DNA of 64,000 nucleotides from Pseudeuparius sepicola. Its lineage: Eukaryota > Arthropoda > Insecta > Coleoptera > Anthribidae. The notes below the pieces were generated by a model. The model did no database searches. It saw only the letters and a program-made list of their open reading frames with translations, and was not told the origin of the DNA. Shown piece after piece: positions 44,670 to 57,495 of the stretch. Both the position numbers and the translations under genes were made by a program. The stretch is from contig OY987306.1 of the NCBI GenBank assembly GCA_963920635.1, positions 10,744,001 to 10,808,000 of the forward strand, read 5' to 3'. The first letter of the stretch is position 1. Each line of letters starts with the position of its first letter.

Positions 44670-44805
44670 GGCCCGATAACATGGCAAGGGTCTCATCCGA
44701 GCCAGATCCTTATGGTATCCGGGATACCCGGGTCTGAGTGAATGTTCCCCAGAGAGGGAGTGCGAATGCCTTTTGGCTAAGTCGATATAATAATAATAAT
44801 AATAA
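42226..44805 (+). mobile_element. RLE-class non-LTR retrotransposon (R4/Dong-like), 5'-truncated
   Basis: The element lies between TAA-repeat tracts: 42163-42204 on the left and 44786-44805 on the right. It contains a long reverse-transcriptase frame, a short C-terminal endonuclease frame and a 3' UTR of about 120 bases ending GGCTAAGTCGATA-(TAA)n. Dong of Bombyx (R4 clade) is known to sit in TAA repeats, which supports the clade assignment. The 5' part (DNA-binding domain) is missing. TTTTCGCAG just before the coding sequence is fortuitous or marks the truncation. Confidence 0.82.
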
Positions 44806-45168
44806 GAAAAACGAATTAGAAGGCAATGGGAAATGGAGAACGTCCAGACGATTCCAATCATCATGTCAACAACTGGTGTTATACCAAAAAGTTTGCTGAG
44901 AAACATCAAGGAGCTGAATCTAACTGATAGTCTTTACAGGTCCATGCAGAAAGCGGTACTACTTGCGACAGCCCGAACCGTCAGGAAATTCATGGGGAAT
45001 GCAGGATCGTCCAGCAACATCAATGTCACCTAAGGCCCGATAACATGGCAAGGGTCTCGTCCGAGCCAGATCCTTTTGGTATCTGGGATACCCGGGATCT
45101 CAGTGAATGTTCCCCGTAGAGGGAGTGCGAATGCCTTTTGGCTAAGTCGAGATAATAATAATAATAAT
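44806..45168 (+). mobile_element. Second, 3'-end-only copy of the same retrotransposon
   Basis: It repeats the last 360 bases of the upstream copy (from ACGAATTAGAAGGCAATGGG to GCTAAGTCGA) and ends in its own (TAA)n tract at 45152-45168. The two copies differ at scattered positions, for example KNIKELGLTDN versus RNIKELNLTDS in the encoded tail. It begins inside the TAA tail of the first copy, so it is an independent, severely 5'-truncated insertion into a TAA tract. Confidence 0.88.
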
Positions 45169-45294
45169 TCTCGCCCTCACAATACTCCAAACTAGGAGTA
45201 CCCCAGAAGCAACCAGGGGGAGGGGGGCAATTACTATTATTTTGTCTTCGTTGCCATTTGCGGCTAGGGCCGACTTTTTTCCCGATAGAACTAG

Positions 45295-45560
45295 GATAGC
45301 ATTCGCTCAAGTACTACGGAAAACCCTAGAAAACCGTAGTAATCCCAGTGAGTGTAGGACAATTAGTAAATCACACGGTTAAAGCTATTTAGGAGCAATA
45401 CCGTGAATCCACATTTGTTCAGCGCTCTTGGCCATAGCGGTATTTCTTTTTAAAGACATGTGCAGGTGCCTGCCTCGAACCAAGGTCGATCGAAGGCAGA
45501 AAAACATGCAGCCTAAAAAGTCAGCGCCGGTACGAGCGACGCCACTGCGGCCCCAGTGTA
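45295..45560. repeat. Dispersed repeat shared with 46505-46690
   Basis: Both copies have TTCGCTCAAGT-CTACG-AAA, AATACCGTGAATCCACA, TCGAACCAAGGTC-ATCGA and GGCAGAAAAAC. On the minus strand GGTTCGAGGCA resembles an RNA polymerase III B box, so a tRNA-type SINE is possible, but no A box or tail could be fixed. Confidence 0.5.
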
Positions 45561-46689
45561 TTAAAAACCCTTACATAACAACGCTTATTTCCTAATCAAG
45601 TGGTAAATTCGCGCGTCAAGGTTCGTGCGCAGTTGTCAGTTGCACGAAATATCGTAAATTTACTTGTTTTTTACGTTGTCACAGAAATCTCAAAAAATAT
45701 TGAGAAAACCTAAAAGATCGAAAAGGTTTTGCGCGGTTTATAAATTTGTAGGGAAACATTTCTTTGCTTGATGATAAAAACATCAAGGTCTAAGTCGACT
45801 TATTACCTTTTAAACTCGCTTTTTGATGTCGATCCTTTTTTCTTTTGTAAATCTAAAATAAATTGTCTTTTCTTCTTTAGTAAACTTAAAAAAGATTTAA
45901 AAAATAAATTAAAAAATTTTTACATCGTGAATATAACTTGAAAGATAACATCGGAAATATTTATAAATAAAGACTGCAGGTATAGGGTAGGTGCCCTGTT
46001 TAGTAGCTATTTCTTTAACTTCATTTATCCAAATAAAAGATATTTAACCGTGCACCACGCCCATTTGTTTGTTTTCTCTTGGAATAATTTACAGTATTAC
46101 TGTTGTTCAGAACAACAATCGTTACCTACTGAAAATGAACCATATTGCACCTAACTTCCCTAATAACACCATCTGAAGTTATACCTAACAGCTTTAGGCG
46201 ACAAGTATTATCTTCCATAGGGAATACAAACCTTAGCGTAATGCACAGGGACCCTTAAAACGATGCCGATATACCTTAGTTTACAGGACGGTCCACTCTT
46301 TATGGCCGTTAGCCCAACTATCAAATGTAACGTGGTGAAAAAAATTAAAATATAGCTATGTTGAATTCTACATTTGTGTTTTAGATCAGAAATTGAAAGA
46401 ACTTGGTAGATATTCGTAAAAATATAATATGCACATTTATGGTAAGGACAATGAAAATGGATATGCGACGCTCTGAACAAGAGAGGATACGTTGTTCATT
46501 CCACTCGAGCTAATTCGCTCAAGTGCTACGAAAAACCCTAGAAAAGCTATTAAGGGGCAATACCGTGAATCCACAATTTCTCTAGTGACCAAGGCCATCA
46601 GCAGCCTGCCTTGACCTCAAATCGAACCAAGGTCTATCGAGGGCAGAAAAACGTTCATTCTAAATAGTTAGAAATGCTCCAAACATCGC

Positions 46690-47376
46690 CACCCCTGCCC
46701 TATTAGTACTTACAGTTATAATAATTAGTATTATTAGCACTTACAGTTATAATATAATCTTTGGAAAATGTTCTGCAAGCAAGAACTTTTCTGAAGTCAC
46801 ATTTTTGCAGCTTCCAAAATGTGTGATAGTGTCAACTTGTTGCCGCTGGAACTGTCCACTTTTGCTATAAGTAACTACCCAAATAAGATTTTCCATTATC
46901 TTCAGTAACCGTTAGTTTTATAATAACTTTTTAATAATAGGTAATAAAAGGAATTAAAGGTTTCTAAGGTTTTATAAACCTCGGGTTCTTGTTATCAAAA
47001 CCGAGTTATAATATGGTCTTGGGGAGTACTTTATAAAACCTGTAGTAGTGATATGTTTCATGGAGGTAACTCTAAACACCTTTTTGTTCCTTCTGCGAAA
47101 TTAATAGACAGGTATATAACTTTTAAGCGCTATAGTGCTATAATAGTCTTCTCCAAATCAATTAAAAAACCTCAAGTAATATCAATCCCCTTAGAACTCA
47201 AAAAGTGATTTTGATCTACGCATAATACCTGTTTATTTATAGCTTATGAATATATTCTAACTAGTAGTTATACATATACATTTTATTATAAATTCTTCTG
47301 TAGACCTAGTCTCATATAATAAGACCATAAAAACAGGTGTTGAATAATTGTTATTTATTTTATTCACTGTCACTTA
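46690..47376. other. Unassigned sequence
   Basis: No gene or structured repeat was recognised between the dispersed repeat and the pogo-like MITE. Confidence 0.4.
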
Positions 47377-47378
47377 TA

Positions 47379-49005
47379 GGGGAATGCGGGGCAATATGGG
47401 GTACTTAATTTCATAGCCCCATATTTCTGGGATATATAAATGAAATAATTATATATATTTATATTTACAGGTAGTTAGATATGTTTACTAACATTAGCAA
47501 CATTTTGTATAACGGAATCAGTAACTGAGTTTTAACTTTTTTGGACTTTTATGAAAATTGCGCTTTGCCCCGTTTTGCCCCGAATGCGGGGTCAAATGGG
47601 GTAGTACAATAATGCTTTAAAATAGTGAGTTTTTGGTGAATTAAAGAGACGTTTCTCCAAAATGTTTTATTAAGCAAACAGTAATCTTTAAATTAAAAAA
47701 AATAATAAAAACGTAAAAACATGAAAATGTTAGTTTTTCGTTTATATTGTTTCGCTATCTAAACAAAGTAAACAATATTCAGGTTGATTCAGTTTTATTC
47801 TGGGACACTTCAACGGGGGTGATGTAAAATCAAAAATATTATTACCTATTTTGTGGCAGAACTTTTTATCTACAGCCGCTTCGTTTTTTAGATACAGGAT
47901 GTTTGAATTCTCAAAAATTTTAACATTTTATTTTTATTTTTTCAACCGTTAAAGGTATTTTAACGAAATTTGGTACATGCATTGATCAAGTGTCACAAAA
48001 TGCGTTCCCAAAATATAGCCAGTGGTGGAGATACACTACATTTGTTTTATCAAGAAAAATACTGACGCGGCCCTGCATAGCTTTTTTTTCTTCTAAGCAA
48101 AAACCCCGTCTCTTGGCATTTTTTGTATCTGCCATAGTTTCACGGTACCTAAATTTACATTTTTGTTCAGTACTGGCCAAAGAGAAATAAAAAATGACAT
48201 TTTTTTCAAATTAAATAAATTATTTCTGCATTCCATAAAAGCAATAAAAGATAAATTAATTTTCCCGTAGAACTTCGGGAGATACAAAAAAGTCAAGAGA
48301 CAGTTTTTGCTTAGAATAATAAATTATATTCAAGGGTATTGTATACCCATATCTCCGCCACTGGCTACATTGGGAACTTGGTATTACCGTATTTTGTGAC
48401 ACTGGAACAATGCATATTGTGTACAAAATTTATTTTAATTATCTTTCACGGTTGGAAAAATAAAAAATAAAACGTTAAAATTTTTGTCAATTTAAACATC
48501 CTGTATTTCGAAAACGAGGCGGCTGTGTATAAAAAGTTATTCACAAAATAGTAATATTTTATGATTTTCTATCAACTGTTGACGTGTCCAAGAATAAAAC
48601 TAAATTGCCTTGTACCCGGGGTACTCCATTTTGCCCCGACGCACGTTTTACAATAAAATATAAATAAAATTTACGACAATTATTTTTCGATAAAATGATT
48701 TAGATTAATCATACTTAATAATAAGTTTAATTAAGCAATAAAACTCACATCGAAAATCGTATAAAAACTGTATTTATCTTGGAAAAACGTAAACACAAGT
48801 TTTAAAACACGGGAGCTGTTGTACTCCCAACAATAGCTATGTATTCACTGAATTGACTTGACCGGGGGCGTGGTCTTGCATCGAAAAGAGGTGGAAGGGG
48901 GACATGTAGATTTGAAATTTGGCTGCTTCAGTTAGGCTGTACCTATCTAATAAAAATACTCGTACCCCGTTATAGCCCGGTACCCCATATTGCCCCGCAT
49001 TCCCC
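47379..49005. mobile_element. pogo-like non-autonomous element with subterminal repeats
   Basis: The ends are TA-GGGGAATGCGGGGCAATATG and CATATTGCCCCGCATTCCCC-TA. The motif of the ends, GGGGCAA-ATGGGGTA, recurs inside at 47567-47607 and 48618-48645. No transposase is present. A TIR element (47780-48612) is nested inside. The architecture parallels the pogo element at 6297-12749 but the end sequence is different, so the two would use different transposases. Confidence 0.8.
47780..48612. mobile_element. Inverted-repeat element nested in the pogo-like MITE
   Basis: The left end is CAGGTTGATTCAGTTTTATT and the right end on the other strand CAAGGCAATTTAGTTTTATT, followed by TA. The arms of about 300 bases share TATCTCCGCCACTGGCTA in inverse and AAATAAAAAATAAAACGTTA. 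The interior contains CTGACGCGGCCCTGC and no gene. Confidence 0.75.
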
Positions 49006-49904
49006 TATCTTCTTCCTTATTTCGCCTTTATTATACTCGTCTGAATTTTCATTGTTTCTGAAATTTGCCCATGCACTCGGTACAACTAATAAACTAAGTA
49101 TTTTTCAAATTTTTGCGTTTGCACTATCTTAAATGACATTTTGCTCGTAAAATACACACAATACCTGATCACAATAATTATTAATAATATTTCTGATGCA
49201 GGTGGTAAAACTAAATTAGAGGTTATGTCGTATATTCGTTTTTAATGAATATGCGCGTCCTACTCTGAGTTATATAAGGGTTACTTTTATGTTATCAATA
49301 GTTGCAAAATTTGCTTTTAGTTCTTTTAAATAAAGTAGATATCCCTCGAATTATTATGTTTCCAGGTGTCAATAAAATTGGCGATTAGGTGTACCATCGA
49401 TTAAGGTATTCGGTCCTTATTCAATGGATGTACAGTCGCGGACAGTTGGTATCGAACGACCTGAAGAGGTTTCTCGTGGCTATCGTTACAGGGCGCGCGG
49501 AGACGGCAACATCGCGCTGGAGTCTGCAGCCGGCCGGTCTGCTAAAAATAGAACCATAAAATGCAAATTACAGCCTCCAGCCTCTCACAGCAAAGGAACA
49601 AAATTCGAGGAAAATGCAACTTTGTGCTGGTAATAATTCCAACCCCAGTGTTGGTATTTAATATTTCGTACTATTTTATCATGTTACTATACCGTCTAGT
49701 ATTTATGATAATGAAATAAAAAAATAATAAATATCAAGGCTGAGATTAGAATCAACACCACAATAAAAGTTGCTTTTTCTCGAGTTTCCTTCCTTTGCTG
49801 CCAGCACCCTGTATTAATTAGGAATATGAAATTAGGTAAATCCATAGTCAATTTGAGCCACAATAGAATTCCGAAGAATTTCTCAAAAACAATAATTTAA
49901 TATA

Positions 49905-50702
49905 CAGGGTGTCTACTTTTAAACATATGCAAATTAATAAAAATCTTTATTTTTGGAGATAATCCCTGAACATTCTTTGTGTGAAAGGCCTTCAAAAATC
50001 GCTTCTTTTAGCCTTCCTATCATTTTCAAAAGGCAAATCCAGGTCCGGCTACGATTTTTGAGTGTTTTTTTATTTAAAATCTACCAATACAGCGTTAATC
50101 AGGATCCCCCTAAAACCCCTTTATATACCAAATTTGAACAAAGAATTTAGAGAGAGATCTATTCTACAGGATGTCAAGGTTCAGCAAAATAGGAAATTTA
50201 CAGGCATTTGGCGAGTCAAGTGTGCCATGGAATCCCGTCAAAATAGTTTAATTGTCAACAGAACCACTCAAAGTGTTGGTGTGCAAAGATTCAATACAGG
50301 GTATTTTTCTCTGCCCCATCTGAAAATGCTGAATTTTTATGACTTGACTCGCCAGAGATGCCTGAAGAGGTTTCTTTAAATTTCCTATTTTGCTCAATTT
50401 TGACATCCTGTAGAATAGAACTCTCTCTATATTTTTTGTTCAAATTTGGTATATAAAGGGTTTTCGACTGTCCTGATTGACGCTGTGGTGTCAGATTTTA
50501 AATAAAAAAATGGCTAAATGGTTTTTGTGAAAATCGGGGGAATAAAAAAATCGTAGCCGGCCCTGGATTTGCAATTTGAAAATGGCAGGATTGCTAAAAT
50601 AAGCGGCTTTTGAAGTCCTTTCGGACAAAAAACAGATCAAGCGATTATCTCAAAAATTAAAGATTTCAAGGATTTGTATAATATGTTTAAAAGTAGATAT
50701 GG
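49905..50702. mobile_element. Foldback element of the CAGGGTG group
   Basis: It starts after TA with CAGGGTGTCTACTTTTAAAC. The right end, on the other strand, is a decayed version (CATATCTACTTTTAAACATA). Arms of about 380 bases share AATCCAGG-CCGGCTACGAT in inverse and CTACAGGATGTCAA. No gene is seen. Confidence 0.8.
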
Positions 50703-51006
50703 GGGCTCTTAATATTAATTAGAAAATGTATGGCACAAAATTAATGGATTATCGGATTACCTGAGTTGAAATATTTTAGCATAGATATTTATATCTTTTT
50801 AAATAGGTATTTATTAATTATACCTACCTGCACTTAATATAACTAAATTTAGGGGATTAACTTAATAATTGTAATATTGAATTGGATGTAGATTTTGAAA
50901 ATATCGATTATACCTGCTCCTAGCCCTTTGTATAAATACTAAGGTGGGTGGGCTAAAATTATTTAGTCAGTATCCTAATTCGAGAGAGTAACTAACAGTG
51001 TTCGTT

Positions 51007-51987
51007 ATGCCTCGTTTGAGTGAATCCGTCAAGCACCGTATCATCGCCAAACTAGAAGAAGAAGAATTTGGTGTATCTAAAAGCACCATTTTCAATATAA
51101 AGAAGAAATATGACGAAACCGGAAGCGTGGAAAACATACATAGAGGAGGAAATGTGAAAATTACGTCTGACCAACAAGATGAGCAACTAGCTAATTTTTG
51201 CCTTGCAAATCCGTTTAAATCCGCCGTTGAAGCAGTATCTGCAACACAATTTCCAGCAAGTGTTAGAACTGCCCGAAGGAGATTAGATGCAGCCAATCTG
51301 AAATCTCGCACGGCCAGCAACAAAATTCAGCTGACCGAGGCTAATAAGGAAGTCAGGTTGCAGATATGCCGAGAGTTTCAGCGTTTACCGCCACATTATT
51401 GGGAGAAGGTAATATTTAGCGACGAAAAGATCTTTCAAAGCCATTACAATGGCAAAGTGCGAGTATATAGACCTTCGGTGAGTTCAAGATATGACGAAAG
51501 ATTTGTGTCACCCAGGAAAAGGAGTGGGCATTTTTCCGTCAACATATGGGCCTGGATAAGCTACCGTGGACCTGGCATTTGTTGGAGAATCGACGACCGC
51601 TTCACAGCAGCTCGCTATTGCGAGATACTCGAAGGCGGATTGTTACCAACTGCAACGGAAATGTATCCCGATGGCTTCGTTTTCCAGCATGATAACGCTC
51701 CTGTGCATACAGCAAGAATAGTTCGCGAATGGTTCACCGAAAACAACGTAGAAAAGTTGCAATGGCCGGCGAAGAGTCCTGACTTCAATCCCATTGAGAA
51801 TGTGTGGGGCAGAATGGCGCGGACAATGGAGAACTTCGTACCCGAAAATAGGGAGGCACTTTGGCAGAAGATTCAACAAACGTGGGATGAAGTCGTAACC
51901 CATGATCTCTGCTGCCAACTCATAGATTCGATGAGCAGGAGAGTTCAGAAAGTCATCCTATCCCAAGGTGGGTATACTAAATATTAA
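51007..51987 (+). CDS. Tc1-family transposase (DD34E), nearly intact
   Basis: The start is taken at the ATG at 51007 (MPRLSESVKHRIIAKLEE), typical of the family. The catalytic triad is visible: VIFSDEKIF (D), FQHDNAPVHTA (D) and SPDFNPIENVWG (E), with 34 residues between the second D and the E. The GETG-like linker (DETGSVENIHRGG) and paired DNA-binding region precede it. The first helix-turn-helix is short: LEEEEFGVSKSTIFNIKKKY lacks about a dozen residues normally present between KLEE and the GVSKST recognition helix, so specific DNA binding may be lost. The frame is otherwise open for 326 codons and ends GGYTKY. This is the least damaged transposase in the window. Confidence 0.9.
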   Translation: MPRLSESVKHRIIAKLEEEEFGVSKSTIFNIKKKYDETGSVENIHRGGNVKITSDQQDEQLANFCLANPFKSAVEAVSATQFPASVRTARRRLDAANLKSRTASNKIQLTEANKEVRLQICREFQRLPPHYWEKVIFSDEKIFQSHYNGKVRVYRPSVSSRYDERFVSPRKRSGHFSVNIWAWISYRGPGICWRIDDRFTAARYCEILEGGLLPTATEMYPDGFVFQHDNAPVHTARIVREWFTENNVEKLQWPAKSPDFNPIENVWGRMARTMENFVPENREALWQKIQQTWDEVVTHDLCCQLIDSMSRRVQKVILSQGGYTKY

Positions 51988-52276
51988 TATACATATAATA
52001 TAATAATGGAAAATGCATTTGATTTCTTGCCTTTATTTAATTATGTTATAGTCATAAAGATTTTAATGGGTTTATAGTTTTTTCGGATTCTTCCTGTGTC
52101 GGTGGTTCTAATAAAACTTCGTAATCATTATATCCAGCTTGTGGAAGTCCTCAATCACCTGAAATTATTTTATTTTATCCAGGTAATCACATTGAGGTCC
52201 AGGGAGGTGTGTAAAGCTTGACACGTGTCCCTGCTGTGTGTCTTCTGATGTTATTGATAAAGGTATGCAATTTAAA

Positions 52277-52826
52277 TAATAGAGAGTTATTGCAGAAATA
52301 AATAACGTCGCGCTCTTTTTTGACGTTATTTTGACATTTGAGCATGCGCAGTCGTAGTTTGACATAAGGTCGTCCATAATAAGGTTATTTTCCTTTATTT
52401 TTGTTTATTGTGTATACCATAATATACGTTATTTTTACCTTATTTGTCACAATTCTTAAAATAAATTCTGATTTGTCAGAAAACGCTAGTGTTCTGTGAA
52501 AGTAGGACTTAACCTAAAATGTTCGTTGCTTGTTTGCGTTTGCACCTTGTTTGTTTTCATTAGTCTTTCACCTTGGTGTTCCGTGGTTATTTGGCTGTTT
52601 TCCCAGTTTTTTCCGGAGCAAAATTATAAAAGCACATAATATTCTAGTGAAAGTGTAGAAATACAAAACAATAAAGTAAACGTAAACAAGCCCTTAATTT
52701 GGATACATAAATTACGACTTGCAATAACTATTGTCAGAATCATAAATAACGTATGAGAGTATTCAAATAAGGTCGTCTTAAATACTGCTTAATGCCAAAA
52801 ACAGTTTCTGCAATAACTCTCTATTA
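52277..52826. mobile_element. 550-bp MITE
   Basis: The ends are TAATAGAGAGTTATTGCAGA and TCTGCAATAACTCTCTATTA, perfect over 20 bases. AT-rich flanks prevent a firm target-duplication call. The interior includes CATGCGCAGTCGTAG and no gene. Confidence 0.8.
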
Positions 52827-53235
52827 AGTTACAAGGGTAATTTTATGTCTGTGACCCCCTAATCTCATTTATCTGTTGAAGGGCATTTTATGAGAAACAA
52901 TGGAGCATTGCAGCACCACGAAAACCAATTTATTAAAACTTCTGACCAATTTCTTCAAAAATAAGAAAAAATAAATAAAAGGGACACCCCTTTTATTTTA
53001 TAATCATTTATGTTTAGGACTACGAGACCTAACAACTAAATGTTGGAACAAATACTTATTTTGCAAAGAAAAGAATAATTTATGAAAATCCTTTTAATTA
53101 ACTTTTTTAATTCTAGGGTTATTAGCTAAATATATTTTTAGTGTTACTACATATTTTTTTATTATAACATAAAAATAAATTTTTGTTGCAACGCAAAATA
53201 TTTATTAACTTAATGTCTAAAACCGCTGACAACTA

Positions 53236-53468
53236 TACTTAGTGTATTTGGAAATGAAAGGAGGCCATAAATATTGATTGAGAAGGAAAATTCGACCATT
53301 TCAGTGGCGTGCTCTTTTGCTAAAAATCTGATGAGGATAAATACGCAAATTAATATTCGGGCGAGTTATGTAGTATTTTATGACGGACTCTCGAGCCTCT
53401 GATAAAGAATTTGCATTTATATTTATAATAAGCCATAAACCTTCCTTTCATTTCCAAATACACTATGT
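53236..53468. mobile_element. Small TIR element
   Basis: TAGTGTATTTGGAAATGAAAG at the left matches CTTTCATTTCCAAATACACTA at the right. The centre has no gene. Confidence 0.75.
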
Positions 53469-54828
53469 ATATACAGTATGTCCACAGAAGAGGTGTTGAA
53501 TAGGAACACTTTCTTATCTTTAATTTTACCGCAAAAAGTTACTCTTGATAAAAACTTTGCTAACATTTCTTATGTGGAAATAAGTTGCTAGGAAAAGTTG
53601 TTCAAAAGTAAAGGATACTCCATACTACCAATTTTAGAAACAATTGGCACACTTTGATTTATTTGAAAAACATTTTTCGCTTTGGCCCTATCACTGCATT
53701 AAATATATTTTTTTTATGTAAGTAAGCTTATATAAGCATAATAAATATGGCAATTTTAGACGGCTAGGTGATGTTAAAAAATAAATCGGCATCCATAACC
53801 AACTTTTCACGCAATACAAAAAAAAACTCAAGTCGACAAAAATGTGAAAACAAAACTATCAATTTATTTAATTTTTTTTTGATCAAACAAGATCTTTAAT
53901 ATGAGAAAATTTGTCTTTAATTTGAATAACTGTTGATGTTTTTAATTGCTATTTCGACTTCACACTTTAAACAAATTAGCGGGAAAACTAGTACAAATTG
54001 TATGAAAATTTTCTTTTGTCAATGTTCTTGCGTGATCTAATTGCCGCTAATCTCCAATTAAAATTTTCCCTTGACTTTCAAAATAAATTGATTGTTTTCA
54101 GATTCTTGTTGATTTAAGTTTTTTTTGGTATTGCGCGAAAAGTTGGCAATGGATACCGACTTCTTTTTTTAACATTAACCAACTATCTAAAATTTACACG
54201 TTTTTGTTTCTTAAGATTTTTCAGTAGGGAGCCAAATAACTACTTTAATAAACTAAAACAATGGCCTTTAATAACTAAAACAATGGCCTCAACAGAGCCG
54301 AAGAGCCTGTGTAATTTTCAGAAACTATCTGAGCACCCAGTTGCATAAAGCTTCTCAGTGCCATCAATTTTCAATATAAAAGTTTTCTTCGGTATCTTAA
54401 AATAAATAGGTATGTTACGGCTATTTAATAATTTTGCTCAATTGGAGGTTTTTTTATATTGCGCGACAAGTTGACCATGGATGTTGATTACTTTTTCAGG
54501 GCCACTTAGCTGTCCAAAATTGTCACCTTTTTGTTTCTCATGTTTTTTTTGTAGGGCGCAAAATAAGCGAGGAAATCGCGGTGGTAGTTTAAAAAATCAT
54601 ACTGTATACTTGTGAACTGTTTTAATAAATAGTTTAATACTGATTCCTTAATTTTTTTTAACCCTTTCGGGACATCGGCTTAATCGCTTGCAAAGAATTC
54701 TCGGAACAAGACACCCGTTCGAACCATCCGATGCCGAAGGCGCGCGCTGTTGCCGTCTCCGCGCGCCCTGTAACGATAGCCACGAGAAACCTCTTCAGGT
54801 CGTTCGATACCAACTGTCCGCGACTGTA

Positions 54829-57495
54829 CTTAAAGTTATTATACTATGTACCTTTCAGCAACCACATTTTTATAACAGTTGTGGCATACATTATAAAACG
54901 TATAGGTGAAATGTATTACCAAAGGTTAATAGCAGCCATTTTAAGCTTTTTACTGTTGTAGGTTAGGCTTAAATTCTTCAAAGAAAATTAACTTCAAGGT
55001 TATTTCATGATATATTTCGTTACTTTTCTCGGGATAAACTTATAAATTAATAATTATTTATCATATTTATAATTTGCTCTCCTAAGGTTGACTCTTTTCT
55101 TTTACTATGATCAAAATAGGAAACATGGTTGATTTAAAGAAACAAGATATTATATGTCAACATTGAGAAAACGAACTGTCTAATTCGTTTCAAACCATAA
55201 ATTATATGAAATTACTGAATATCACAATGGCATAGAGACAAGTAATATGTTGTAAGACATGCGCAGTACGAATAAAAGAGAAGTTTTATAAGGGTGTTCG
55301 AAGGCGCTGGAGAAGGAAAACTAAGAACGCAGTTAAGAATTGGTCTATTAAAGCATATTATGAGGATTTCTTAATTATTGTAACGGTAACATTCCTGCAA
55401 CTCATAAGGTGGCTTCAAGTTTTATAATACTACTAACGGTTTGCTTCTCCACGACACTTATAGAACAAAAAATATTATTTGGGTACATAACTAATTTAAT
55501 TTTTCACTTTAAAAATACAGGAAAATAGACATAAAACAACAAAACTGAACTGTCATATTGAGCCCGTGTATAATAGTCGCTTTTGTTTTCCATGGCCTTC
55601 TACTACCTATATCTATATTTCAATAAATTTTTATAGCGGACTCATGCGCACAACGATATTCACGCACCATTTCCCAATTAGAAACAAACATATAGTGAGG
55701 CAATTTATTTACAGTCGTCGAAAAAATATATACCTACCGATTCTAGTGGAATATTCATATCGACCCTCGACCTCATCAGATTTGAACAACGTGTCCACTC
55801 TTTTTGTAGAAACTGCTATTTCTATCGTTGTGGGCCATCCTGTATCAACACCCGTACTCAGCACACACCACGCTCATTGAGCGCTATATATCAACTTGAT
55901 GTCTGGTCTAATTACTAACAGGATGCTGCAGGATGGGATCCTTAATAAAATCAAAATAAAACGTATACAACGCAAGAAAGATTGATTCGGCTAATCAGGA
56001 TAATGGTAATGGTGTCTCCTGTTCATCCCGAAAGATTTTTTAACGTTCCTGACGGGTTATTTGTCAAATAAATATTTATCTTTCTAGCAGGCTTGAAATT
56101 TTGGAAAGCTACATATGTATGGCGTTTTAACAGAAGCTTTATTACTTATATTTAGACAGAAAAGTGATAATATCTATTTTAAAATTTTAAAAGTATCTAC
56201 ATTTTCTACTAAACGCTCTACACCTATCTCTACAGAGTTGTATTTGAACTATATTTTATATTTTTTATTATTGTAAATATGCAAATATCGGCATCCTCAC
56301 GAAATGTTCTGAACGTATGTGAATACAACCATTTATAAATAATTCGTGACTGGACTGCGGGAGGCTAACAAAAAACATGAAGATAGTGAATTATCGCTTC
56401 ACAAAGAGCTACATCGGTGTTTATTATCCATAAGCAACTCGTTATTAGCATTATTTGAACGGAAAAAACACAGAACCAAATTTTGTTTGCGTGGTTAAAA
56501 TTTTATCACCTACATCAGGCTGAGACTATAAATTATGTAAACAATGATTATATAAAAAAAGATTTTGAAGTCTTAAAATCTACTTACGCAACCACTAGGT
56601 TAGACTTCCAACAAATTTAATATTAAAATGGTCATTATATGATAAAATACAAATATTGGATACAACACCCCAAAATTGTTAGCAGAAATAAAATAAATAA
56701 ATACTAGTGTAGAGTATAGTGGTCGCGAAACGAGTAAACGTTAAAAATTCAAAATCTTTAAAGAAACGACTAAAAAACGTCGGTCATAAATGCAGGTCAT
56801 TGATATACTACATATAAAGACCTAGTAATGGTTTGACTAAATGCAGAACTAAATTTTACAGACATAATAATGAAACATCTTGTGGCGATTCAAATTCAAC
56901 CGGTATTAAATTTTACTACCAAACTATCAAATACGGTGCAAACGTATGAAAAGTTTTCAACAATCATCCAAATATCCATCATGTCCATAAATTCTACTAT
57001 ATCGATCCCATCTTAAAATTATATTCGTAGCCCTATTTTGTAACATCCGAGTCCAATTTAACACACCGAAAAAAAGGTATTCACTAAATGATTTATTTTA
57101 ACGCATCTATCTTATAATATCATAAAAAAAATATTTATAAAGCCTTCTTACGGTTATAGACTCATGTCCTGGAAAGCAGATGGCCTGATGGCTAACAATG
57201 TATTTTGCATTATATTTTGTCTTCGGATAGCGCACGGTGATCCAAAAAGTGTCAAACGTAACAGCCGTGAGCAATCTAATAATCTAATACAATAATAAAA
57301 TAAATTAAGTGTTTAAAGTGGTATTAAATATTAAATGTCTTAATTAATGTTTCAGAAACAAGTTAATCCTTAGTGCGCCTATTTACAGTATACCGAGGTG
57401 GGTTTTCATTTTTATTTCGTAAAAAACAACCTAAATACCCAATATTGGGTTTGTTTACCTTAAGTATTTGATTTGTTCCGTAATGTATTTCTATA
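54829..57495. other. Unassigned sequence
   Basis: I see no supported gene. A 104-codon plus-strand frame (55566-55880) and a short basic stretch near 55260-55330 have no recognisable domain. Confidence 0.4.

Larger units (their letters stand above)
49433..54826 (+). mobile_element. Tc1-like transposon expanded by nested insertions
   Basis: TA-CAGTCGCGGACAGTTGGTAT at the left and its inverse followed by TA at the right define TIRs of about 80 bases (49433-49511, 54747-54826). I see no mismatch over this stretch. They are GC-rich (ACAGGGCGCGCGGAGACGG), in contrast to the neighbourhood. A Tc1 transposase gene lies between them. The 5.4 kb length, against about 1.6 kb for the family, comes from insertions such as those at 49905, 52277 and 53236. 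That the gene belongs to these TIRs is inferred from family and position. Confidence 0.7.

Noticed and set aside
54688..54961. Open frames of 73 and 76 codons near 54.7 kb
   Set aside because: They run through the GC-rich Tc1 terminal repeat and its inverse; the lack of stops reflects base composition. The same applies to 49424-49633.
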